Positions 30,220-39,700 of a stretch of 53,840 nucleotides of DNA are shown piece after piece. A program made the position numbers and the translations under genes. Source of the stretch: Acidobacteriota bacterium (GTDB lineage Bacteria > Acidobacteriota > Holophagae > Holophagales > Holophagaceae); contig JAJZQW010000008.1 in NCBI GenBank assembly GCA_021802985.1, positions 1 to 53,840 on the forward strand, given 5' to 3'. Numbering within the stretch: the first letter of the stretch is position 1; each line of letters opens with the position of its first letter. The notes below the pieces were generated by a model that was not told where the DNA came from, searched no databases, and saw only the letters and a list, made by a program, of their open reading frames with translations.

Positions 30220-31014
30220 ATGCTGACCCTGCGCCCCGCCGCCGTCGCCGGCAGGTTCTATCCGGAGGATCACGCCCGCCTCCGGGACGAGGTGGACCGC
30301 CTCCTCGCCGCCGTCCAGGTGCCGCTGGACGAACCCACCCCCAAGGCCCTGATCGTGCCCCATGCGGGGTACGCCTACTCCGGCCCGGTGGCCGCCAGCG
30401 CCTACGCGCGGCTGCTGCGCGCGGGAGACACCCTGGAGCGGGTGGTGCTGCTGGGGCCCAGTCACCACGCAGCCTTCCAGGGCCTGGCCCTGCCCGAAGC
30501 CGATGCCTTCGAAACCCCGCTGGGGCCCGTGTCGATGGCGACGGACGCCTTCGCCTTGATCCCCCGCGTGCGTCGCAGTGAGGCCATCCACCGGCCCGAA
30601 CATTCCCTGGAGGTGCAGCTGCCCTTCCTGCAACGAGTGGCACCGAGGGCCAGGCTGGTCCCCCTGCTGGTGGGGGCGGCGACCCCCTTCCAGGTGGCGG
30701 AGGTGGTGGAGGCCCTGTGGGGCGGCCCCGAAACGGTGATCGTGGTGAGCTCGGACCTCTCCCACTACCTGCCCTACCGCCTGGCCCGGGCCGTGGACGA
30801 GGAGACTGTCCACAAGATCCTCCACCTGGACACCACCCTGGATGCCGAGCGGGCCTGCGGGGCCGCCCCCGTGGCGGGGTTGTTGGAGGCGGCGCGGCGG
30901 AAGCGGCTGCATCCCGTGCTCCTGGACCTCAGGAACTCGGGCGATACGGCCGGCGGGCTGGAGGAGGTCGTCGGCTATGGCGCCTTCGCGTTCTTCGAAA
31001 CCGGCCCATCCTGA
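30220..31014 (+). CDS. amrB: MEMO1-family protein (AmmeMemoRadiSam system protein B)
   Basis: AVAGRFYP, LIVPHAGYAYSGPVAASAYARL, LLGPSHHAAFQGLALP, PEHSLEVQLPFLQ, VVSSDLSHYLPY. Confidence 0.92.
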   Translation: MLTLRPAAVAGRFYPEDHARLRDEVDRLLAAVQVPLDEPTPKALIVPHAGYAYSGPVAASAYARLLRAGDTLERVVLLGPSHHAAFQGLALPEADAFETPLGPVSMATDAFALIPRVRRSEAIHRPEHSLEVQLPFLQRVAPRARLVPLLVGAATPFQVAEVVEALWGGPETVIVVSSDLSHYLPYRLARAVDEETVHKILHLDTTLDAERACGAAPVAGLLEAARRKRLHPVLLDLRNSGDTAGGLEEVVGYGAFAFFETGPS

Positions 31015-31310
31015 TCGGGATGGGCACCGGCTGGCCCGGCTGGCCCGCGGGGCCATCGGCGAGGCCCTGGGTGGAGCCGCCGCCGAGCGGCTCGAACCCG
31101 CCGGCTTCGACGGCCCCGGGGCCACCTTCGTGACCCTCACGCTGGAGGGGGAGCTGCGCGGCTGCGTGGGCAGCCCCCTGCCGCGGCCCTCGCTGGTGGA
31201 AGGGGCCATGGATCACGCCCGGGCCGCGGCCTTCCACGACCGCCGCTTCGAGCGCCTCCGGCGGGAGGAACTGCTCCGACTGGCGGTGGAGGTTTCCGTC
31301 CTCTCCCCGC
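30977..31310 (+). pseudogene. amrA: Truncated AMMECR1-domain protein (AmmeMemoRadiSam system protein A)
   Basis: Frame reads GATFVTLTLEGELRGCVGSPLPRPSLVEGAMDHARAAAFHDRRFERLRREELLRLAVEVSVLSPL, then AMMECR1 similarity stops and the adjacent frame becomes AmrS. Confidence 0.75.
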
Positions 31311-32285
31311 TGCGCCCTGCGCGAGGGACAGCGGGGCCGCTGCCTCGTCCGGCAGCGGACCGGCGACCGCATGGTCCTCGCCGCCTACGGCCGGACCAGC
31401 GGCTTCGGCGTGGATCCCATCGAGAAGAAGCCCCTCTACCACTTCCTTCCCGGTTCCACCGTGCTGTCCTTCGGGACCGTGGGCTGCAACCTGTCCTGCC
31501 GCTTCTGCCAGAACTGGGGCCTCTCCCGCGCCCGGGATCTGGGGCGCCTCCGCGAGCGGGCCACCCCCGAGGCCGTCGCCGCCATGGCCCGGCGCCTGGG
31601 CTGCCGCAGCGTGGCCTTCACCTACAACGAACCGGCCATCTTCCTGGAGTACGTCTCGGATGTGGCCGAGGCCTGCCATGCGGAAGGCCTCGCCACAATG
31701 GCGGTGACGGCGGGCTACCTGGAGGATGCCGCCCGCCGGGATTTCTTCACACACCTGGATGCGGCCAACGTGGATCTCAAGGCCTTCAGCGAGGACTTCT
31801 ACCGGGGCATCGTGGGTGGTTCCCTCCAGCCCGTGCTCGACACCCTGCGCTACCTCGTCCACGGGACGGACGTGTGGACCGAAATCACCACCCTGCTCAT
31901 CCCCGGCCTGAACGATTCGGACCGCGAGATCATCCAGCTCTCCGAGTGGATTGCCGACAATCTGGGCGTGGCGGTGCCCCTGCACCTCAGCGCCTTCCAC
32001 CCCGACCACCGGATGCTCGACCGGCCCCCCACCCCGGCCGCCACCCTGCGCCGCGCCCGGGCCCTCGCCCAGGCGGCCGGCCTGAAGTACGTTTACACGG
32101 GCAATGTCCGCGACCCCTAAGGCGAGGCCACCTTCTGCCCTGGCTGCGGGCGGGCCGTGATCCGGCGCGACGGCTACCGGGTGGTGGACCTTCGGCTCGG
32201 CGAGAGGGGCACCTGCGGCCACTGCGGAACCCGAATCGCCGGCGCGTTCACCCCCGCCGATACGGCCGCTCACTTCACCGCATAG
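31308..32285 (+). pseudogene. amrS: AmmeMemoRadiSam radical SAM enzyme, N-terminally truncated and interrupted by TAA at 32118-32120
   Basis: Frame gives CALREGQRGRCLVRQRTGDRMVLAAYGRTSGFGVDPIEKKPLYHFLPGSTVLSFGTVGCNLSCRFCQNW ... YTGNVRDP*GEATFCPGCGRAV...CGHCGTRIAGAF...*; longest ATG ORF is 31371-32120. Confidence 0.78.
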
Positions 32286-33682
32286 ACCGTCGCCCCGTAG
32301 TGCTCGGCATCCCAGGGGCGGCCCGCGTTCCAGTCGCCGTAGGCGTGGGAATCATCCGTGCGGACACGCAGGGTGTAGGCGCCCTTCGGGAGTTTCACCA
32401 ATTCGTCCACCTGGCGGTTCTTGGAGGCGCCCCCCGCGTACTGGGTCTTGGCTGCCTCCATGCGCCAGACAGTCTTCCCTGCGGCATCCTCGATCCAGGC
32501 CGTATCGGCCATGTCGTCGCCATCCCGCTCCCCCAGGGCGTAGATCCGAACGGTCTGTGCGGCCTTCAGGGCGAACCCGGCGCTCAGGTCCTGGTCGTCT
32601 GGAACACGCACGAGCTGCGCCAACACGGGGCCGGGCTCCGGCTCGGGGATGAGGGTCACCGCCGCCAGATCCCCATCCTCGGGCACGGAGAGGGTCAGGC
32701 CGTACAGGCCGGGATCGCAGGGTGGCGCGGCATTCCAGTCCGCGGGGGAGTGGGAGCCGTCGGTCACGAAGGTGGCCACATAGTCGCCTGCCGGCAGGCG
32801 GATCGTCTCCACCTGCCGCCGGTTCTTCTCGGCGCCGCCCGCGTACTGGGCCTTGTCCGGGCTCATTTCCCAGACCCGCTGGCGGGTGCGGGCATCCTGG
32901 ATCCAGCCGGTATCCACCATCCGGTCGCCGCTGCCTTCGCCTTCGGCGTAGAGATGGACCGTGACGGCTCGCCGAAGGCGGAAGGCCTGGGCCCAATGAC
33001 CGTTGTCGTCGGTGGCGGCCAGGGAAAAGAGGATGTTCCGCCACCGCAGGGGCGCGGGGAAGGTCTCGACCATGCCGGCCTCGGCGGCGGGGACGGACAC
33101 CTGCATTCCGTACTGCCCCACCTGCCGGAGCCATTCGCGCTCGGCCCCCTCGCGGCTGAGGCCGAACACGCCGAGGAGGCTGTGGCTCCCCCTCGACGGG
33201 GCCAGCTGGGGCCGGAGGTGCCGGCGGTCGATGTTGCGGATCCAGCCGGAGAAGAACAGGTTCTCCCCGAACCCGTAGTCCGCGAAATAGGCCTCGTAGC
33301 TGCCCGCGGGCAGGTCCAGGTACTGATCCGCGACGCGAAGGTCACCCGCCCGGCGGCCATTGGCGCCGTCCATCTGCCAGACCACCTCGCGGGTGGCGGC
33401 GTTGAGGATCCAGCCCGAGGCGAAGAGCCGCGTCCCGGTGTGCCCCTCCCACCACAACCGCGCCCCGGCGCCCCGGGCATAGACGTGGACCGTCATGGCC
33501 CGGGGGAGGGTGAAGCCCTGCTGCCGGACCTCGGCCGAAGCCAGATCGCCCAGGGTGAGAACCGGCCGCTCCTGCGCCTTCAAGGCCACAGGCGCCAGAA
33601 CGGCCATCAGCAGGAAGAGGATGACGGCCTGCAGCAGATGCCAGAGGGCGGAGGGGAACGGGGTGGACTCAGCGGGGGTCAT
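32270..33682 (-). CDS. Secreted repeat-domain protein of unknown function
   Basis: Signal/TM segment then three related modules (see findings), e.g. QTVRIYALGERDGDDMADTAWIEDAAGKTVWRMEAAKTQYAGGASKNRQVDELVKLPKGAYTLRVRTDDSHAYGDWNAGRP. Confidence 0.75.
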   Translation of the reverse strand: MTPAESTPFPSALWHLLQAVILFLLMAVLAPVALKAQERPVLTLGDLASAEVRQQGFTLPRAMTVHVYARGAGARLWWEGHTGTRLFASGWILNAATREVVWQMDGANGRRAGDLRVADQYLDLPAGSYEAYFADYGFGENLFFSGWIRNIDRRHLRPQLAPSRGSHSLLGVFGLSREGAEREWLRQVGQYGMQVSVPAAEAGMVETFPAPLRWRNILFSLAATDDNGHWAQAFRLRRAVTVHLYAEGEGSGDRMVDTGWIQDARTRQRVWEMSPDKAQYAGGAEKNRRQVETIRLPAGDYVATFVTDGSHSPADWNAAPPCDPGLYGLTLSVPEDGDLAAVTLIPEPEPGPVLAQLVRVPDDQDLSAGFALKAAQTVRIYALGERDGDDMADTAWIEDAAGKTVWRMEAAKTQYAGGASKNRQVDELVKLPKGAYTLRVRTDDSHAYGDWNAGRPWDAEHYGATVYAVK

Positions 33683-33774
33683 GGGCACTCCAGGAACGCC
33701 CCCAAGGTAGGCTCCCCGGGGCCGACTCCACCCGGCCAGATCGGCGAACCGCATCCCCGCACCGGTGGGTGGGT

Positions 33775-34371
33775 TCAAAGGTTTCGCGTGTAGCGGATCT
33801 CCGAGAGCTTCACGGGCTTCCCGTCGATGCCCTGGCCCCACCAGGCCACGGTGTGGTGGTCCTTGTCCCACCAGGTGTCCGTCATCCGCCAGCCTCCGGT
33901 CGTGCGCCCCGGCGGGACACCACCCACAAGGGTGAGCACGCTGCCGGCGGCATCGAAGGTCCCTGCAAGGGGGATGAAGCCGGTGCCGAAATCATCCAGC
34001 CACATGGCGACATAGGCGTTCTTCTGCCGGTCGAAGCCCGTGATGCCCAGGCCATGGAAGGGATGGCCGTTCAGGGTGGTGGTGTAGTCCTCCTGCACGA
34101 AGCGCCCGCCCAGGAGCAGATGGCAGGTGGCCGACCCATCGGCCTCGTTCCAGAGCTCGCCCGTGGGCAGCCAGTCCTGCTGATGGGTGGCCCAAGTGCC
34201 CACCAGATCCTGGAGTTTCTGGTGCGCCGCCACGGGGGCCGCGGACTCCATCCAGGCCTGGAGGTCCTTGGGATTCATGCCGGGGGGCTTCGGGGCGGCG
34301 GAGAGACATGAGGCTGCCAGGAAGAGAACCGACGAGCCCAGGAAGGCGAGCGGACGCAGGGGAACGGACAT
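33775..34371 (-). CDS. Secreted DUF1579-like protein
   Basis: Signal peptide; LQDLVGTWATHQQDW ... CHLLLGGRFVQEDYTTTLNGHPFHGLGITGFDRQKNAYVAMWLDDFGTG. Confidence 0.75.
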   Translation of the reverse strand: MSVPLRPLAFLGSSVLFLAASCLSAAPKPPGMNPKDLQAWMESAAPVAAHQKLQDLVGTWATHQQDWLPTGELWNEADGSATCHLLLGGRFVQEDYTTTLNGHPFHGLGITGFDRQKNAYVAMWLDDFGTGFIPLAGTFDAAGSVLTLVGGVPPGRTTGGWRMTDTWWDKDHHTVAWWGQGIDGKPVKLSEIRYTRNL

Positions 34372-34511
34372 GAGGGGGCTCCGGGGGCAGGACGCCGCTC
34401 CTGGGATGCCGCGGGACCTCCGCATGTTCCGAAGGAACTGCCCGCGGGAGCCATGCCATCCTGGAGGGCCTCGCATCGTCCCTCACCCGCGAGCCCTGAT
34501 CGGGAGCCCCC

Positions 34512-36593
34512 ATGTCTCCGCGCCATCCCTGGACCCTATCTCTCCTCGCCCTTGGCCTCGCCACCGGGCCGCTGGCGGTCGCGGCCCCCCCGGCCGCCGC
34601 CCACAAGGAACAACCCGCGGCGCCGGGCCTCGACCTCGCCGGCATGGACCGTTCCGTAGCCCCGGGGGACGATTTCTTCGCCTATGCCAACGGCAGCTGG
34701 TTCAAGCACACGGTGATTCCGCCGGATCGCAGTGCCGATGGGCCCTTCAACCACGTCTTCGATGTCACGAACCAGCGCACGGGAGAGATCATCCGCGGGG
34801 CCGCGAAGGCGAAGGCTCCTGCCGGCTCCGAGCTGCAGAAGATCGGCGACTACTACACCAGCTACCTGGACGCGGCCGCCATCGAGCGGGCCGGCCTCAA
34901 GCCCATCCAGCCCCTCCTGGCCCGCATCGAGGGCCTCCAGGACCGGAAGGCCCTGGCCACCTTCCTCGGCACCACCCTCCGGGCCGACGTGGACGTGCTC
35001 AACGCCACCCACATCTACACGGACAACCTGTTCGGCCTGTGGGTGGCCCAGGACCTGAACGATCCCAGCCATTACTCGGCCTTCCTCCTCCAGGGTGGCC
35101 TGGGCATGCCCGACCGGGACTACTACCTGGATCCCTCCCCCCGCATGCAGGCGATCCGCGCCCAGTACCAGGCCCACATCGCCAAGGTCCTTACCCTGGC
35201 CGGCGAGCCGGACGCGGCGGCCAGGGCCGTGCGCATCCTCGACCTGGAGCACCGCATGGCCGAAGTCCACGCCAGCCGGGAGGACTCCGAAGAGGTGACC
35301 AAGGGCAACAATCCCTGGTCCCGCCAGGACTTCGTCACCAAGGCGCCGGGCCTCGACTGGGATGCGTTCTTCACCGCCGCGGGCCTGGGGGCCCAGCAGA
35401 CCTTCGTGGCCTGGCAGCCGGGCGCCGTCACCGGCCTCTCCGCCCTGGTGGCCAGCCAGCCCCTGGAAACATGGAAGGACTACCTGCGCTTTCACGCCCT
35501 GGACCATCGCGCAGCGGTGCTGCCCAAGGCCTTCGTGGACGAGGCCTTCGCCTTCTACGGCAAGGTGATCCAGGGCACGCCCCAGATGCGGGACCGCCAG
35601 AAGCGGGCCGTCGACGCCACCAACGGCGCCCTGGGCGAGGCCGTCGGCCGCCGCTACGTGGCGAAGTACTTCCCGCCCGCCGACAAGGCCCGGGCCGAGG
35701 CCATGGTGCAGAACATCCTGACGGCCTTCCGGGAGCGCATCGACAAGCTCGACTGGATGGCCCCGGAAACCAAGGCCAAGGCCAAGGCCAAGCTCGCCAC
35801 CCTGAAGGTGTACGTGGGCTACCCCGACCACTGGCAGGACTTCAGCGGCCTCCAGATCAAGTCCGGCGATGCCTTCGGCAACGCCGAGCGGGCGGGGCTG
35901 TTCGAGCTTCGCTACGCCATCGCCAAGCTGGGCCGCCCCGTGGACCGCAGCGAGTGGGTGATGACGCCCCAGACCGTCAATGCCGTCAACCTCCCCGTGA
36001 TGAACGCCCTGAACTTCCCCGCGGCCATCCTGCAGCCGCCCTTCTTCAATCCGAAGCGGCCCGCGGCCATGAACTACGGGGCCATCGGAGCCGTCATCGG
36101 CCACGAGATCAGCCACAGCTTCGATAACCAGGGCGCGCTGTTCGACGCCGAGGGCCGCCTGCAGAACTGGTGGACGCCGAAGGACTTCGCCCACTTCCAG
36201 GCCTCTGCCGATCAGCTGGTGCGGCAGTTCGACGCCTACCAGCCCTTCCCCGACGCCCACGTGAACGGCAAGCTCACCCTGGGCGAGAACATCGCCGATG
36301 TGGCGGGCCTGGCTGCCGCCCTGGATGCCTTCCACCTGTCCCTGGGCGGCAAGCCCGCCCCCGTGGTCGATGGCCTCAACGGCGACCAGCAGTTCTTCCT
36401 GAGCTTCGGCCAGAGCTGGCGCACCAAGATGCGCGACGCCGCCCTGCGCCAGCGCCTCCTCGGCGATGGCCACGCCCCCGCCGAGTACCGCGCCGACACC
36501 GTGCGCAACCTCGACGCCTGGTACGCGGCCTTCGGCGTCAAGCCCGGCCAGAAGCTCTACCTCGAGCCCAAGGACCGGGTAAGGATCTGGTAG
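34512..36593 (+). CDS. M13-family (neprilysin-like) metallopeptidase
   Basis: 693 aa; signal peptide; VIGHEISHSFDNQGALFDAEG (HExxH) and NVAD-type ENIADVAGLAAAL. Confidence 0.94.
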   Translation: MSPRHPWTLSLLALGLATGPLAVAAPPAAAHKEQPAAPGLDLAGMDRSVAPGDDFFAYANGSWFKHTVIPPDRSADGPFNHVFDVTNQRTGEIIRGAAKAKAPAGSELQKIGDYYTSYLDAAAIERAGLKPIQPLLARIEGLQDRKALATFLGTTLRADVDVLNATHIYTDNLFGLWVAQDLNDPSHYSAFLLQGGLGMPDRDYYLDPSPRMQAIRAQYQAHIAKVLTLAGEPDAAARAVRILDLEHRMAEVHASREDSEEVTKGNNPWSRQDFVTKAPGLDWDAFFTAAGLGAQQTFVAWQPGAVTGLSALVASQPLETWKDYLRFHALDHRAAVLPKAFVDEAFAFYGKVIQGTPQMRDRQKRAVDATNGALGEAVGRRYVAKYFPPADKARAEAMVQNILTAFRERIDKLDWMAPETKAKAKAKLATLKVYVGYPDHWQDFSGLQIKSGDAFGNAERAGLFELRYAIAKLGRPVDRSEWVMTPQTVNAVNLPVMNALNFPAAILQPPFFNPKRPAAMNYGAIGAVIGHEISHSFDNQGALFDAEGRLQNWWTPKDFAHFQASADQLVRQFDAYQPFPDAHVNGKLTLGENIADVAGLAAALDAFHLSLGGKPAPVVDGLNGDQQFFLSFGQSWRTKMRDAALRQRLLGDGHAPAEYRADTVRNLDAWYAAFGVKPGQKLYLEPKDRVRIW

Positions 36594-36620
36594 GGCGCGG
36601 CGAAGAGAAGCAAGGACATG

Positions 36621-36704
36621 GGCCGGTGATGGACGGTGATAAACGGCGATGAAAAGCCTTCCCTATCACTGTTCATCACTGTTCATCGCTGTTCATCACC
36701 GGCC
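36621..36704. repeat. Imperfect inverted repeat whose arms are 10-bp tandem repeats (possible bidirectional terminator)
   Basis: GGCCGGTGATGGACGGTGATAAACGGCGATGA ... TCATCACTGTTCATCGCTGTTCATCACCGGCC. Confidence 0.7.
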
Positions 36705-36707
36705 GAC

Positions 36708-39700
36708 TCAATTCCCTGATGGCTCGGCCGTGAATCCCGCCCACACGGCGAGTACCCCTTGCGCCTGGCGGATGGCGCCGCCTTCGCTGGGGGGCATGGG
36801 CAGGAGCACTGCGCCATCGGGGTTGAGCTGGGCGTCTTTCTGGGTGCGGACCCAGGCCATGAGCTTGACGGGGTCCACGGGCGTGAGGGGGCTCAGGCGC
36901 AGCTTGAGGCGGCCCTTGTCCACGGTGACCTCGGACACGGCCAGGGCCTGGGCCCGCAGGCGCACCTTGAGGATCTCGAAGAAGCGCTGGGTGCCCTCGT
37001 CGTCCTCGGCCACGCGGCCGAAGCGGTCCTCCAGGTCCAGGCGGTAGAGCTCCAGATCCTGCTCGCTGCGCAGGCGGGAAAGGCGCTTGTAGGCCACCAG
37101 GCGCTCGCTGGCCTGGTCGATCCAGTGGCGGCTGAGCTGGGCGCCCCCGGAGAGGCCGTCCAGCTTCACCTCGAAGGTGCCGCTGGGCTGGCCCTGCAAT
37201 TCCTGGAGGGTCTCCTCCAGCAGCTTCACGTAGAGCTCGAAGCCGATCTCGTGGATCTGCCCGCTCTGCTCGCCGCCCAGCAGGTTGCCCGCGCCGCGCA
37301 GCTCCAGATCCATGGCTGCCACGCGGAAGCCCGAACCCAGCTCGGAGAAGTCTTCGAGCGCCTGGAGGCGTTTCCGCGCATCGTCACTGATCTCGTGTTT
37401 GGCAGGAATCAGCAGGTAGGCGTAGGCGGGCACGTCGCTGCGGCCCACGCGGCCCCGCAGCTGGTAGAGCTGGCTGAGGCCGAAGGCGTCGGCGCGATGG
37501 ACGATGAGCGTGTTGGCATTGGGCACGTCCAGACCGTTCTCGACGATGGTGGTGGCCACCAGCACGTCGATGCGGCCCTCCATGAAGCCCAGCATCACCT
37601 GCTCCAGGCCCTCGTCGGTCAGCTGCCCGTGGCCCACACCCACCCGGGCATCGGGCACCAGCTCGCGCACCCGGGCGGCGATGGCCGTGATGGACTCCAC
37701 CCGGTTGTGGACGAGGTACACCTGGCCGCCCCGGCGCAGCTCGAACTGGATGGCGGTCTGGATCAGCTCGTCCGACCAGGGCGCCACCACGGTCTCGATG
37801 GCCAGGCGGTCCTTGGGCGGCGTCTCGATGAGGCTGATCTCCCGCAGGCCCGTGAGGCTCATGTGCAGCGTGCGGGGAATGGGCGTGGCGCTCATGGCCA
37901 GCTGATCCACGTTGAGCCGCAGCTTCTTCAGCCGCTCCTTGTGGGCCACGCCGAAGCGCTGTTCCTCATCCACCACCACCAGGCCCAGGTCCGCGAACTT
38001 CACCCGGGCGCCGAGCATCTGGTGCGTGCCGATGACGATCTCGATCTTGCCGTCGGCCAGCTCATCCTGGATGCGCTTGACGTCCTCCTTGTCCACGAAG
38101 CGGTTGAGCATTTCGATCCGCACGGGGAAACCCGCGAAGCGCTCCTTGAAGGTCCGGAAGTGCTGGAAGCAGAGGATGGTCGTGGGGCAGAGCACGGCCA
38201 CCTGGCGGCCATCGAGGGCCACCTTGGCGGCGGCGCGCATGGCCACCTCGGTCTTGCCGAAGCCCACATCGCCCACCAGCAGGCGGTCCATGGGCCGGGG
38301 CGACTCCAGGTCGGCCTTCACGGCCTCGCTGGCTTCGATCTGGTCCGGCGTGGGCGTGAAGGGGAAGCTGGCCTCGAAGGCCGCCATCTCCGGTCCGTCC
38401 GGCGGATAGGCGTGGCCCTTCTCCAGCTTGCGCTGGGCGTAGAGCTTGAGGAGTTCCTCCGCCATGTCGCGGATGGCCTTCTTGGCCCGGCGCTTGACCT
38501 TGGCCCAGCTGGCCCCGCCCAGCTTGTCCAAGGGCGGAAGGTGCCCCTCGGCGCCGGTGTAGCGCTGCATCAAGTCCGCCCGCTCCAGGCTGACGTTCAG
38601 CTGGCCGCCATCGGCGTAGCGCAGCTGGAGGACCTCCTGTTCCTCGCCCCCCACGGTGAGGGTGGCGAAGCCCAGGAACTCGCCGATGCCGTGATCCAGG
38701 TGCACCACCCGGTCGCCGGGCTTGAGGTCGCGGAGATCGGACAGGAAAGCGGCGCTGCGGGACTTCTTGGGCGCGGCCTGCACGGCGCGGCGGCCGAAGA
38801 CCTCGCGCTCCGTGAGCAGCACCAGGCTCGGCTCCTTTAGCAGCACGCCCGCGCTCAGGACCAGGTGGATGGCGCGACAACCGCTGTCTATTCCGGTGCC
38901 CAGGGGCAGGCCATGCTCCCGCAGGATCTCCGACAGCCGGTCGCGCATACCGGGCGTGGAGCCGGCCAGGAAGACGCGATGTCCCGTCAGGGCCAGGTCC
39001 TGCAGGTATTCCGACAGCTCCCCGATGCGGCCCTGGAACTCGCGCACGGGCTGCGCCGCCAGGGGCACCGTGGCTTCGCTCTGCCACTCCGTGAGGTGCA
39101 GGGTGGGCCGACTGGGATCGCCGGGCAGGAACCGGTCATCGAAATCGGGGCACACCACGCCGCCTCGGCGGAGCACGATCAGGGCCTCCTCGTTGCGGGC
39201 CCGCTCCGCTTCGCGCAGGGCCTCCTCCCAGGCGCCGTCGAGGCGCACCCGCAGGCAGGGCGGCACCCAATGGACGAGCTGGCCCGCGGGCATGCCCGCC
39301 AGCTGCCCCGCCAGGGGATAGAACAGCTCCTCGCCGGGGAAGTGGCCGTGGGTGGCCAGCCGCGCCCGGCGGAAGGCCAGGTCGTCAGCGGGTTCCGAGG
39401 TGCGGTCGCCCCGGGCCTCCGTCGCCGCCAGGAGCAGACGGCGCTCGGCCTCATAGCGCGGGTAGAGCGTGAGCGCTTCCAGGGCCTCGCCCGTGCGGCG
39501 CTGGGTGTCGGGATCGAAGGGGCTCAGCCGCTCCAACTCATCGCCGAAGGTCTCCAGGCGCAGGGGCTGTTCCAGGTGATCCGGCCAGAGGTCCACCACC
39601 ATGCCCCGGGCGCTGAACTCGCCGGGTGCCGAGGCCATCTCCGTGCGCCGGTAGCCCAGGGCGATGAGGGTTTCCAGCAGCAGGTCCCGGGGTACCTCGG

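Noticed and set aside
28694-30643. 649-aa minus-strand ORF
   Set aside because: Antisense to the HAD-IG nucleotidase and memo genes, no recognisable domains.
31371-32120. AmrS as an intact complete radical SAM gene
   Set aside because: Lacks the family N-terminal Cys region, and the expected zinc-ribbon tail lies beyond an in-frame TAA.
30842-33793. 983-aa plus-strand ORF
   Set aside because: Only the AMMECR1 part (to ~31310) is credible; the rest runs out of frame through amrS and antisense to the 32270 gene.
34536-36473. 645-aa minus-strand ORF
   Set aside because: Antisense to the M13 peptidase, compositionally spurious.
36612-36710. CRISPR-like short repeats
   Set aside because: 10-bp contiguous repeats without spacers; better described as an inverted tandem-repeat stem.
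36759-38840. 693-aa plus-strand ORF
   Set aside because: Antisense to mfd.
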